DNA from: Snodgrassella alvi | GTDB lineage: Bacteria; Pseudomonadota; Gammaproteobacteria; Burkholderiales; Neisseriaceae | DNA length: 64,000 nt | Direction: 5' to 3' | NCBI RefSeq assembly: GCF_040741455.2 | Contig: NZ_CP160328.2 | Location: 2,227,623 to 2,291,622, forward strand | Translations under genes and position numbers: made by a program | Part shown: positions 18,889 through 27,568 of the stretch, piece by piece | Layout: every line of letters begins with the position of its first letter | Position numbering within the stretch: the first letter of the stretch is position 1 | Notes under the pieces: generated by a model | Seen by the model: the letters and a program-made list of their open reading frames with translations, nothing else | What the model was told of the DNA's origin: nothing | The model's database searches: none

Positions 18889-20307
18889 TTATAGGCTGTA
18901 ATACAGTTCGAATTCAAGTGGGTGAGGAGCCATACGGATACGTTTGACATCTTCGCTCTTGAAATCGATGTAGCTGTCAATCCAGTCCTGACTGAATACA
19001 CCACCACGAGTGAGGAATTCGTGGTCTGCTTTTAATGCTTCCAATGCTTCCTCCAGAGAGGCGCAGACGGTTGGAACCAATGCATCTTCTTCTGGCGGCA
19101 GGTCGTACAGATTTTTATCAGACGGATCGCCCGGATGAATTTTGTTTTGAATACCGTCCAGACCTGCCATCAGCAAGGCGGTAAACGCCAAATACGGGTT
19201 GGCGGTAGGGTCTGGAAAGCGTGCTTCGATACGGCGCGCTTTGGCACTGGCTACATAAGGGATGCGGATAGAAGCTGAGCGGTTTTTGGCAGAGTAAGCC
19301 AGTTTGGTAGGTGCTTCGAAATGCGGAACCAACCGTTTGTAAGAGTTGGTGGACGGATTGGTAAGTGCGTTCAGTGCTTTGGCATGTTTGATGATGCCGC
19401 CGATGTAATACAGAGCCAGATCAGACAGACCGGCATAGCCGTCTCCGGAGAACAGATTCTGGCCGTCTTTCCAAATGGACTGATGTACGTGCATACCTGA
19501 ACCATTATCACCCAGAATTGGTTTTGGCATAAAGGTGGCAGTTTTGCCAAAATTATGGGCTACGTTCTGAATCACGTATTTCATGTCCTGAGTCCAGTCT
19601 GCGCGACGAACCAGTGTGTTGAAACGAGTACCGATTTCCATCTGGCCAGCAGTAGCCACCTCGTGATGATGAACTTCAACCGGAATACCGATGGCTTCTA
19701 ATGTCTGGGTGCAGGCTGAACGCAGATCCTGTCCTGAATCTACAGGTGCAACTGGAAAATAGCCGCCTTTTACACCCGGACGATGGCCGGTATTTTGTCC
19801 GTCGTAAGATTCGCCACTGGACCATGCAGCTTCTTCAGAATGAATTTTGTAACGGGTGCCGCTCATGTCGGTTTGCCATTCTACGCCGTCAAATACAAAA
19901 AATTCAGGTTCTGGTCCGAAGAAAGCGGTATCACCAATGCCTGTTGATTTCAGATAAGCTTCGGCACGTTTGGCAATGGAACGCGGGTCGCGATCGTAGC
20001 CCTGACCATTTGCTGGGTCGATAACGTCACAGGTTAAAACTACGGTTGTATCATCATAAAAAGGGTCGATGAATGCAGTGGAGGCATCCGGTTTCAGGGT
20101 CATGTCAGAAGCTTGAATACCTTTCCAACCGGCTATGGATGAACCATCAAAGGCCTGCCCGTTTTCAAACCATTCTTCTGGATCTTCCAGCACAATTCGG
20201 GCAGGGACAGATACATGCTGTTGTTTGCCTTTGGTATCGGTAAAGCGCAAATCGATAAATTTAGCATCGTTTGCTTCTATCAGGCTGACTACTTCTTTTA
20301 TTGACAT
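18889..20307 (-). CDS. glnA: Glutamine synthetase type I
   Basis: Forms glutamine from glutamate, ammonium and ATP; the main ammonium-assimilation enzyme. Signatures include [39 protein letters not shown], and the glutamate-flap/ATP region [19 protein letters not shown] near the C-terminus carries the tyrosine that is adenylylated in GlnE-regulated enzymes, so covalent control is likely. The ATG at 20307 has GGGAG seven bases upstream; an earlier in-frame start at 20343 adds a non-family extension. The protein is 472 residues. A 6-bp hairpin (GAGAGT/ACTCTC, 20330-20346) lies in the leader. No sigma-54 -24/-12 site was seen. Confidence 0.97.
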   Translation of the reverse strand: MSIKEVVSLIEANDAKFIDLRFTDTKGKQQHVSVPARIVLEDPEEWFENGQAFDGSSIAGWKGIQASDMTLKPDASTAFIDPFYDDTTVVLTCDVIDPANGQGYDRDPRSIAKRAEAYLKSTGIGDTAFFGPEPEFFVFDGVEWQTDMSGTRYKIHSEEAAWSSGESYDGQNTGHRPGVKGGYFPVAPVDSGQDLRSACTQTLEAIGIPVEVHHHEVATAGQMEIGTRFNTLVRRADWTQDMKYVIQNVAHNFGKTATFMPKPILGDNGSGMHVHQSIWKDGQNLFSGDGYAGLSDLALYYIGGIIKHAKALNALTNPSTNSYKRLVPHFEAPTKLAYSAKNRSASIRIPYVASAKARRIEARFPDPTANPYLAFTALLMAGLDGIQNKIHPGDPSDKNLYDLPPEEDALVPTVCASLEEALEALKADHEFLTRGGVFSQDWIDSYIDFKSEDVKRIRMAPHPLEFELYYSL

Positions 20308-20657
20308 TTTAGGACTCCCATTAAGGTATGGAGAGTGGTGCACTCTCTTGTAAGTTATCTTGATTCTGCCACAATTGTTTTGTAAAAAAAATGCACTGAT
20401 GTAAAAAAAGAAGACTTTACTGTGGTTGTTAAATTAATTTATTTAAAAACATGTTGTTATAAATATTTATTCTTCTTTATATCTGAAATACTGAACTATT
20501 AGTCTAAGGTGGTCTAGAAAGTAGGGTGATTGTCGCAAATTGCTTTGCTTTATTTAATATCTAATCTTGCTTAAGTAGAACAACTTTGAGTTTGAAGATG
20601 GTTGGCAAAACCCAATTCTAAGAGTCTAGTTTAGATAGATGAGAAAAAAATGCTAAA
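20308..20657. other. Region between the glnA start and the peptidase gene terminator
   Basis: About 350 AT-rich bases that must hold the glnA promoter. I could not assign a convincing -35/-10 pair. The only structure seen is the small hairpin at 20330-20346 next to the glnA ribosome-binding site. No coding trace was found. Confidence 0.4.
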
Positions 20658-20690
20658 TCAAAATAGCCCGCTAACTTTACTAGCGGGCTG
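20658..20690 (-). terminator. Terminator of the peptidase gene
   Basis: A 9-bp stem (AGCCCGCTA with TAGCGGGCT) around a 7-base loop lies 22 bases after the peptidase stop codon. On the minus strand it is followed by ATTTTG. Confidence 0.75.
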
Positions 20691-20711
20691 TAGTGTAATA
20701 CTAGCAGGTAA

Positions 20712-21842
20712 TTATTTAATTTTACCGTATTTTTTTAATATGGCTACAAGTTGGTTTTGCGGAAGAGCCTGTACCAGATTATGGTCGCGCCCTTCCATAG
20801 TTTCTGCTGCACACAAGGCATTCAGCACCGCTTCTTGTACAGCTTCTACGGTAGCGACATACAACGGATCGATGATTTCATCACTCAGAAAATCAATTTT
20901 GCTAATCCCGATTCCATATGCATCTTCATTGGCTGTAGAAAACGCCAGAAAAATGTCACCAGAACCATTATCGCCATAGGCGCCAAGTAAGCCAATACCA
21001 ATTGGTACACGCTTAGCCAGTTTACTTAACTGCCACGGTAGTAAGGGTGCATCGGTGGCGATAATAACAATAATTGAACCAGTACCCGGTTTGGGGGCAA
21101 AGGTATTGATAATCGGCATCGTTTCCGGACCGAATTCATCTTTGAGAGGAATTCCGCATATTTGAAAAGTGTCTCGCATGCCATGGTTGGCCTGTACCAG
21201 TACCCCCAGCGTGAAATTCCCTGCTTCAGTGCTGACCAGTCGTGATGCAGTACCGGTGCCACCTTTGAAATCATGACAAATCATACCAGTTCCGCCGCCA
21301 ACATTACCTTCGGCAATCGCCCCTGGATGGGCATTATGCAAGGCTTCTAAAGCGTGTTTCGGTTTGATATGAAATCCGTTGATATCGTTGAGCAATCCAT
21401 CCCAAGTTTCTCCCACTACCGGATAAAAATAACCAACTCCGTCTACCGGCTGTCCATTGTTAACATAGGGATAGTAAAAATGGTTGTCAATCATCCATTT
21501 GCTGGTGGTGTCGCGCACAATACCCACGCTGTTGGTATTGGTGATCAGTACCGGACCGTGTAGCAGGCCGGAATCGTCCACCCAGTGTGTACCGGTTAGT
21601 TCTCCGTTACCATTTAAATCATGCCGACCAGCAAAAACGGCACTTCGCTGGCGACCTCTGGGCAAAATGGCGGTAACGCCGGTCCGGGCAAAAGGTGAAC
21701 CGGGTCCGGTGTAATCATCTGGTGTACCGTATACGACGGTACTGTAGCCGACTTCTACACCTGTAACATCGGTAATAGCATTGTATTTACCAGTGATACC
21801 TGTTAATGGAATACCTAATTCTCGGGCACGTTTTTTAGACAT
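20712..21842 (-). CDS. P1-family (DmpA-like) aminopeptidase
   Basis: An N-terminal-nucleophile-like peptidase of MEROPS family S58. DmpA relatives release N-terminal D- or L-amino acids or beta-amino acids from peptides. The protein is 376 residues. Family marks are TDVTGVEVGYSTV at the start, GNVGGGTGMICHDFKGGTG at about 179-197, and GTGSIIVIIATDAP, in which Gly255-Ser256 matches the self-cleavage site that creates the catalytic N-terminal Ser. No signal peptide is seen, so it is probably cytoplasmic. A strong AAGGAG precedes the ATG. It lies 67 bases downstream of a GPH-type symporter on the same strand, suggesting import of a substrate that it then cleaves. Confidence 0.88.
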   Translation of the reverse strand: MSKKRARELGIPLTGITGKYNAITDVTGVEVGYSTVVYGTPDDYTGPGSPFARTGVTAILPRGRQRSAVFAGRHDLNGNGELTGTHWVDDSGLLHGPVLITNTNSVGIVRDTTSKWMIDNHFYYPYVNNGQPVDGVGYFYPVVGETWDGLLNDINGFHIKPKHALEALHNAHPGAIAEGNVGGGTGMICHDFKGGTGTASRLVSTEAGNFTLGVLVQANHGMRDTFQICGIPLKDEFGPETMPIINTFAPKPGTGSIIVIIATDAPLLPWQLSKLAKRVPIGIGLLGAYGDNGSGDIFLAFSTANEDAYGIGISKIDFLSDEIIDPLYVATVEAVQEAVLNALCAAETMEGRDHNLVQALPQNQLVAILKKYGKIK

Positions 21843-21909
21843 ATTTCATCTCCTTGTAGTTTCATTTTTTGTTATAGGAAAGAAAAGGATACACTTTTTT
21901 AAAAAAAAT

Positions 21910-23382
21910 TTAAAGTAATTGTTTGAAATCGCTGGAATTATGGGGCTTGCACGCTTTTTTTGCATTTAGTGCACTGAGTAATGCCTGATAGCGGCTGCGG
22001 GTGAGAGGATAGCCTATGGCGAAAAACGCAGCCAGTATACCGGCGAGTGCATGAATCCATGTGTTTAGTTCTAGAATTGCGTACTGTGCTTGAGGTGGTT
22101 GAATAATTTGTTGTTGCCCGCTGGACGAAATGTAGCCGTGCTGAGCAAGATACAATCCGATAAACCAGATGGCTAGTGCACTACCAAATTTTTGTAAAAA
22201 TGACATCAGGGAAGTAATTGCGCCTTCCCGTCGTTTGCTGTTGATAAAATCATCCAGCTCACAGATGTCGTACATCATGGCGTAGTAAATAGTCCAAAAA
22301 TAACTGTTTCCAAGCTGAAGCAGAATTAAATATAGCAGTAGCATGCTAGGGCTGGGAAAACCACTAAAGAAAAAAATTCCAGTACCGATAGAACTGATCA
22401 GCATGGATAGATAATAGACATTTTTCTTGTCAAATTTCTGTGCGGTGTAATTCACCACCGGCAGCCATGCCAGAGCGAGCAGGCTGAATATTAGGAAAGC
22501 AATGGCAGCATCCTTTTCGCTGTACGCCAGATTATTTAGAAACAGATAATAAAGTGCGCCGGTACTGAGGGCATAGGCTGCCGACCAGAAAAACACCGAA
22601 GCACCAAGAAATTTACTTGATGACAGCCGTCCTATTTCTTTCATGTTGCAAATAACTGCTTTGAAAAAAGCCAGTAAATGAATTGGATTGAGTGCTGAGG
22701 ATGTTTTTTTCTGGGCTGGTAATTCGTAACCGCGGGTAAGATACCAGCACGTAAGGCCACTTCCTAGTGTAACAACAGCAAATATCAAGCTGACGCCATG
22801 CCAGCCACTGCTTACGCTGTAGCCAGCATCAACAATCCATTTAACGATTAAGGGCGGTGCTGAAGAAGAAATCAACACCGCTATATTCAGAGCATATCCT
22901 GCCCAGACACGTACCGACGTACGTTCATCAAAATCGTTAGTCATTTCTGCACCAAGTGTATAAAAGGGAATTACATAAATTTTGTAGGTAGACCAGAACA
23001 GAATGGCAATGATTGTGAAATATATCGTTTTCTGATTGATGCTAAGAGCTGGAATATCGGTATAGAGCAGCAACAGTAGCAGGCTGTAGGGAAGAATGGC
23101 CGCCAGCATTAGCGGCCGCCTTCTACCCCAGTGCAGGCTGATATTGTCGGAAAATTGCCCGACCAGTGGATCTGCCACTGCATCCCATACAACAGCGATT
23201 AGTACGATGGTTCCAGCCTGCGCAGGTGGGATGTTAGCCACGTTGGTAAGGAAAAACAGATAAAAAACATAAAAAAAATTGTAGGCAACTGAATCAGCCA
23301 TTTGTCCAATAGCATAGCCTAGCTTAACGTGAAGGGGCAGTTTGTTTGTTAGGTGGGGTGTGAAAGTGTGATGTTTATGCAT
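21910..23382 (-). CDS. GPH-family (glycoside-pentoside-hexuronide) cation symporter
   Basis: A 490-residue MFS protein with twelve predicted helices. The N-terminal KLGYAIGQMADSVAYNFFYVF and the DPLVGQFSDN...GRRRP loop are typical of the GPH (MelB/GusB-like) family, whose known members carry sugars or glucuronides with Na+ or H+. Here its neighbour is a peptidase, so the substrate may not be a sugar; some GPH-like proteins next to peptidases have been proposed to carry peptides or amino-acid conjugates. The substrate cannot be read from sequence. It is probably transcribed first in a two-gene unit with the peptidase. Confidence 0.85.
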   Translation of the reverse strand: MHKHHTFTPHLTNKLPLHVKLGYAIGQMADSVAYNFFYVFYLFFLTNVANIPPAQAGTIVLIAVVWDAVADPLVGQFSDNISLHWGRRRPLMLAAILPYSLLLLLLYTDIPALSINQKTIYFTIIAILFWSTYKIYVIPFYTLGAEMTNDFDERTSVRVWAGYALNIAVLISSSAPPLIVKWIVDAGYSVSSGWHGVSLIFAVVTLGSGLTCWYLTRGYELPAQKKTSSALNPIHLLAFFKAVICNMKEIGRLSSSKFLGASVFFWSAAYALSTGALYYLFLNNLAYSEKDAAIAFLIFSLLALAWLPVVNYTAQKFDKKNVYYLSMLISSIGTGIFFFSGFPSPSMLLLYLILLQLGNSYFWTIYYAMMYDICELDDFINSKRREGAITSLMSFLQKFGSALAIWFIGLYLAQHGYISSSGQQQIIQPPQAQYAILELNTWIHALAGILAAFFAIGYPLTRSRYQALLSALNAKKACKPHNSSDFKQLL

Positions 23383-23860
23383 GAGTCATCCCGGATAATT
23401 ACTGTATCAATGGCTTTGTACGTTTAGGTGCAGATATAAAAGGAATCTGAATGCCGGCTGTTTCATCAGTTTTAGACAAACTGAATGCTGGTTCAGAACA
23501 TTGATAAGTAGTTATGTGTTTACCTGGATGTAATCAGGCTATATTTAGTATAGTTAGATAAAACGAATATAAAACGATTAAGTCTTAAGTAGATAATATA
23601 GTAAGTTTAGGTTAATTAAAAATAAATTTTTACGTATGTTGCTTAAATACAGGTCTGATTGTATGTTGGAAATCAGCTTATTTGCCCAAAAGCAAAAGTT
23701 GGCAGCTTTAAATCGAATGAGGCTGAATCAGAGTTATACCGTCATTAATTATTTAATTTTTTATTGTGCTCACACGTTTTTTCATGCATTTTTGCCATAG
23801 AGTGGTAGAGGCTGGATAATAGCAACAGCTAATTTTTTTTGCAGAGGGGAACGGAACACT
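23383..23860. other. Divergent intergenic region between the symporter and aroE
   Basis: About 480 AT-rich bases serving as the 5' region for both divergent genes. No convincing promoter pair, hairpin or coding trace was recognised. A GAGGGGAA ribosome-binding site for aroE lies at its right end. Confidence 0.4.
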
Positions 23861-24664
23861 ATGTTTGCTGTGTTTGGAAATCCGATTGCGCATAGTCGCT
23901 CGCCACAGATTCATCAGGCTTTTGCTGCACAGGAAGGGCGGGAATTAATCTATGAACGTCGTTTGGCACCCATGAACGAATTTGCGGCTACTGCAAAGGC
24001 TTTTTTTGCAGCAGGCGGCATTGGTGCCAATGTTACGGTGCCGTTCAAGCATGAAGCTTTTACGCTTGCCGATAAGCTAACTTCCAGAGCGGAGGCAGCA
24101 AAAGCAGTCAATACACTGTTTTGGCATGATAATTGTTTGCTTGGCGACAACACAGATGGTATTGGACTAGTGCGAGCGATTGAAGAGTTGTTGTCGTTTT
24201 CACTCTTTAATCAGCACATATTGCTATTGGGTGCCGGTGGTGCGGCACGTGGAGTGATTCAACCACTTTTGCAGCAACATCCGGCTTCATTAACCATTGC
24301 TAACCGTACAGTGCACAAAGTACAGTCGTTGGCACAGGAACATGAAGTAAGTTGGTGTGAATATAATCAGATTCAACCTAAATATGATATTGTCATCAAT
24401 GCAACTTCTGGGAGTTTATACGGGCAGACCTTGCCCATACCATCTGCTGTGCTGGCAAAGGCCAAACTAGCCTACGATATGATGTATGCGGCGGAACTAA
24501 CGCCGTATCTACTACAGGCAAAGACTGCAGGATGTCCGCTGCTGGCAGATGGTCTTGGAATGCTGGTTGCACAGGCAGCTGCTTCTTACGAATTATGGCA
24601 TGGATTTAGACCGGATATCCGGCCGGTAACAGAGCAGATGCGCGCGGAAATGGAAAAAAGATGA
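23861..24664 (+). CDS. aroE: Shikimate dehydrogenase
   Basis: Reduces 3-dehydroshikimate to shikimate with NADPH in aromatic amino-acid synthesis. The substrate site is complete: [15 protein letters not shown] with catalytic Lys63, and GDNTDG with Asp99. The cofactor loop GAGGAARGV is at about 126-134. At 267 residues it is a normal AroE. The last codons overlap the start of mtgA (ATGA), so translation of the two is coupled. The aroE-mtgA pairing is also found in other Neisseriaceae. Confidence 0.97.
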   Translation: MFAVFGNPIAHSRSPQIHQAFAAQEGRELIYERRLAPMNEFAATAKAFFAAGGIGANVTVPFKHEAFTLADKLTSRAEAAKAVNTLFWHDNCLLGDNTDGIGLVRAIEELLSFSLFNQHILLLGAGGAARGVIQPLLQQHPASLTIANRTVHKVQSLAQEHEVSWCEYNQIQPKYDIVINATSGSLYGQTLPIPSAVLAKAKLAYDMMYAAELTPYLLQAKTAGCPLLADGLGMLVAQAAASYELWHGFRPDIRPVTEQMRAEMEKR

Positions 24665-25356
24665 AAATTGTGCGCAGTTTATTGATTATGCTGGTGACGT
24701 TGTTTTTGCTGTTTAATGCATACGTTTATGGCAGCCTTTTAACTTACCGTGCTGTAGCACCTCACCGTACGGTATTTATGTTGCTGCGTATGCATGAACT
24801 AGCTGCTTCCCGTCCTGATACGGAACTAAATTACCAATGGGTAGCATATAACCGCATTTCGCCAAATCTGAAAAAAGCGCTAATTGCATCTGAGGATGCA
24901 CGCTTTGCCGAACATGATGGTTTCGACTGGAACGGCATTCGTACGGCAATTAAAAAAAATGAACATCAGGGCAAGATTCGGGCAGGCGGTTCTACCATCA
25001 GCCAACAATTGGCCAAAAATCTGTTTTTATCTGAAAGCCGCCATTACTGGCGCAAGGCAGAAGAGGCAGTAATCACTTCCTTACTGGAAGCCACAACGAA
25101 TAAAGACAGGATTTTCGCTTTGTACTTGAATGTTATTGAATGGGGCTATGGCGTATATGGTGCAGAAGCGGCAAGTGAGACAATTTACGGACGTACAGCT
25201 ATGCAATTATCGGCACAACAGGCAGCCAAGCTGGCCGCTCGAGTTCCTCGACCTTTATACTACGCTGACCACCCGCACGATAAGGAAATCCGCCGCAAAG
25301 CCAATGTAATTTTACGGCGGATGGGGTCAGCACAATTACCAGACAACGACCAGTAA
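24661..25356 (+). CDS. mtgA: Monofunctional peptidoglycan glycosyltransferase
   Basis: A GT51-family enzyme that polymerises lipid II into glycan strands at the outer face of the inner membrane. A single N-terminal membrane anchor (about residues 5-28) is followed by the catalytic domain. [15 protein letters not shown] contains the catalytic Glu78, and [15 protein letters not shown] is the second family motif. The protein is 231 residues with no transpeptidase domain, as expected for MtgA. It overlaps aroE by four bases. No clear terminator was seen before the convergent cbpM gene. Confidence 0.96.
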   Translation: MKIVRSLLIMLVTLFLLFNAYVYGSLLTYRAVAPHRTVFMLLRMHELAASRPDTELNYQWVAYNRISPNLKKALIASEDARFAEHDGFDWNGIRTAIKKNEHQGKIRAGGSTISQQLAKNLFLSESRHYWRKAEEAVITSLLEATTNKDRIFALYLNVIEWGYGVYGAEAASETIYGRTAMQLSAQQAAKLAARVPRPLYYADHPHDKEIRRKANVILRRMGSAQLPDNDQ

Positions 25357-25388
25357 GCTTGCTTTCACTGAATCAAAACCATACCGAA

Positions 25389-25655
25389 CTAACCGCGACG
25401 GCGCAAATCTTCCACTTCATCTAATAATTGCAAGATCAGGGCGGTGGCACTGGCACTGGCATCGAAATCACGGTGAATGCGCCATGCACGCCGTGCAATT
25501 GCCATGTGATAGCCAGTGTAGCGTGCTAGTTCTGGTTTCTGAGTTGCAGGAATGACACTTTCAGCAATCAGACTCAGTACCCAACTGCTTTGATTGTCGC
25601 AGGCGCGAACCAAATCGTCAAAGCTTAACTCTATATCTTGTTGAATATTATTCAT
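25389..25655 (-). CDS. cbpM: Chaperone modulator CbpM-like protein
   Basis: An 88-residue small helical protein of the CbpM/MerR-like type. Visible marks are an acidic start with ELSFDDLVRACDNQSSWVLSL, a central RYTGYHMAIARRAWRIHRDF, and LQLLDEVEDLRRR at the end, which is the usual end of the family. CbpM binds the J-domain of CbpA and lowers its activity. It follows the cbpA gene by 15 bases on the same strand, which is the conserved arrangement and supports the call. Confidence 0.85.
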   Translation of the reverse strand: MNNIQQDIELSFDDLVRACDNQSSWVLSLIAESVIPATQKPELARYTGYHMAIARRAWRIHRDFDASASATALILQLLDEVEDLRRRG

Positions 25656-25670
25656 GTTACGCTCCTGCTA

Positions 25671-26639
25671 TCAAACGTGGTTCTCAGGCTGAAAACCTGC
25701 ATAGTGCTGAGCCAATGCCTGCCACGCGGCGCGGTCAGCTTCGGTGTCGCTCTTGGGTAGAACGATATTAATCAGCAGATACAAATCGCCAGCCTCTTTG
25801 GCTGGTATGCCTTTGCCTTTCAGGCGCATTTTCTGACCATTGTGACTGTTGGCCGGAAGATTCATACTTAACTTGCCAGCAGGTGTGCTGACGTCAATTT
25901 TACCGCCCAATGCTGCTGTCCATGGTGCCACACTGATGCGCTGGTATACATCCTTTCGATTCTGTACATACAGGTTGTCCTGATTGCGGAAACTGATTTT
26001 TAAGTATAAATCTCCAGCTGCTCCACCATTAAAACCCGGCAAGCCTTGTCCGCTAAGACGAATTTGTTGTCCTTCTGTTATACCAGCCGGAATTTTAACA
26101 TTCAGGGTTTTACGCTCGTAGCTCATCTGACCCTGAGCATTGAGCGTAGGCATTTCCAGTGACATGCTGCGCTGAGCACCGTGGTAGGCTTCGTCGATGT
26201 CAATTACCAACTCTGCATGCTGATCTTCCCCTTTGATCGGACCAGTACGGTTTTGCTGAAAACCATGTCCCCCACGGCTGCCAAATGCTGAAAATAAATC
26301 GTCGAAATGAAAATCACCATTACCGAAAGCACCGTTCTGACCAAAATGGCTGGGGTCAAAATCGTATTGCTGATAATTAAATCCGCTACGACCACCGGCC
26401 TGTTGCTGGGCGCCATGGCCAAACGGATTGTCCAGCATAGCGTCGTATTCGGCTCGTTTTTCCTTGTCATGCAAAGTTTCGTAGGCAATATTAATTTCAC
26501 TGGTTTTGGCTACAGCATCTGGATCTTTACTGACATCCGGATGATATTTTCGTACCAGCTTACGATAGGCTTTCTTAATATCATCGTCGCTGGCTTTGCG
26601 GTCTACACCCAGAATTTCATAATAATTGCGGTCTGCCAT
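25671..26639 (-). CDS. cbpA: DnaJ-class co-chaperone CbpA
   Basis: A 322-residue J-domain protein. The J-domain occupies the first 70 residues with HPD in [10 protein letters not shown] Gly/Phe/Gln-rich linker follows (about residues 75-130). Two C-terminal substrate-binding domains follow without the cysteine-rich zinc finger of true DnaJ, which makes it CbpA-like. It is expected to stimulate DnaK ATPase and to bind DNA in stationary phase, as in E. coli. AAGGAC precedes the ATG. It is transcribed ahead of cbpM. Confidence 0.93.
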   Translation of the reverse strand: MADRNYYEILGVDRKASDDDIKKAYRKLVRKYHPDVSKDPDAVAKTSEINIAYETLHDKEKRAEYDAMLDNPFGHGAQQQAGGRSGFNYQQYDFDPSHFGQNGAFGNGDFHFDDLFSAFGSRGGHGFQQNRTGPIKGEDQHAELVIDIDEAYHGAQRSMSLEMPTLNAQGQMSYERKTLNVKIPAGITEGQQIRLSGQGLPGFNGGAAGDLYLKISFRNQDNLYVQNRKDVYQRISVAPWTAALGGKIDVSTPAGKLSMNLPANSHNGQKMRLKGKGIPAKEAGDLYLLINIVLPKSDTEADRAAWQALAQHYAGFQPENHV

Positions 26640-27568
26640 GTTCCGTCCTTTGTGCAGATTTTTTTAGATTTTCAAATTAGCATTGTATCCAAACTTGGGG
26701 ACAAACGGTTAAAGTTTAAAGTACCTAACTATCATGGTTTTCGCAGTAGCTGAATAAACATGGTTTAGGAAATTTCAGATAACAAAATCAAACCTGCATA
26801 CCTTCTTACAGATTTATGTAATCCGTATTTTATAGTTTCTCAATGTAGTATTGGGCTTACCGATGCTGACTAAAATCAGCCCCGTATCTTCAAATTAACA
26901 ACTCGATGTGAATAAGGCGCCGACATAAAAATAAATTTAAATAGAAATAAGAAAAACAAAGATACAGAAAATTTTTTCAGTGGATCTGAAGGATTTATTC
27001 TGTAATCTAAAAAACGTTTTATTATGTATATGTTATTAATGAATATAAAATATTTGTATTCATAATGGTCTGTGTAAAATTAAGCTTAATAGAATAATTT
27101 TTTTTTGTTTAGCGTTGTGTTTTTAAAATCATTCAAATATAAATGATTTATGTTAATGCTCATAACATTTTAAAGGTTATATCCCTCTTTCATTTACTTT
27201 ATGCGCCAATGAATTACCCTTTTTTGTCCTTTAATCTACAGACTAAAAGGCTGATATATACTAATTTGTGAACATATGTTTGGTTGTTTTAAATCAGAAA
27301 ATTGGTGTAAAAAGACATTGCCGATTGCCTGTTACACTGGTACGATTTAAGCGAAAATACAGTATGTTGCATCACAATAATGTATGCTTTTATCCAGTTT
27401 GGATTATGCTGAATTATTGTAAGTTGTTTGAATTTATATGTATTTTTTCTTATCAATTTGGTAAAGCAATTAAAGTAATTGATGATAAAAAGAAAATAAA
27501 TAGATGAAATAGCAACAACATAAAGTGTTTTGTTCATGACTCAATCCCATATGAAAGAGGATATTGCT
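26640..27568. other. Long AT-rich divergent region between cbpA and aceE
   Basis: About 930 bases with no supported gene. Short open frames on both strands around 27268-27537 overlap each other and lack codon-use or family support, so I do not call them. A possible aceE promoter is given separately at 27318. No strong heat-shock promoter could be assigned to cbpA. Confidence 0.45.
27318..27346 (+). promoter_or_regulatory. Candidate aceE promoter
   Basis: TTGCCG at 27318-27323 and TACGAT at 27341-27346 are separated by 17 bases, about 220 bases upstream of aceE. The match is moderate and other AT-rich alternatives exist, so this is tentative. Confidence 0.35.

Noticed and set aside
20308..20657. 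Sigma-54 promoter for glnA
   Set aside because: A TGGCAG occurs but there is no TTGC at the required spacing.
27268..27537. Overlapping open frames on both strands before aceE
   Set aside because: They mirror each other in AT-rich DNA, lack clear start signals, and fall over the likely aceE promoter.
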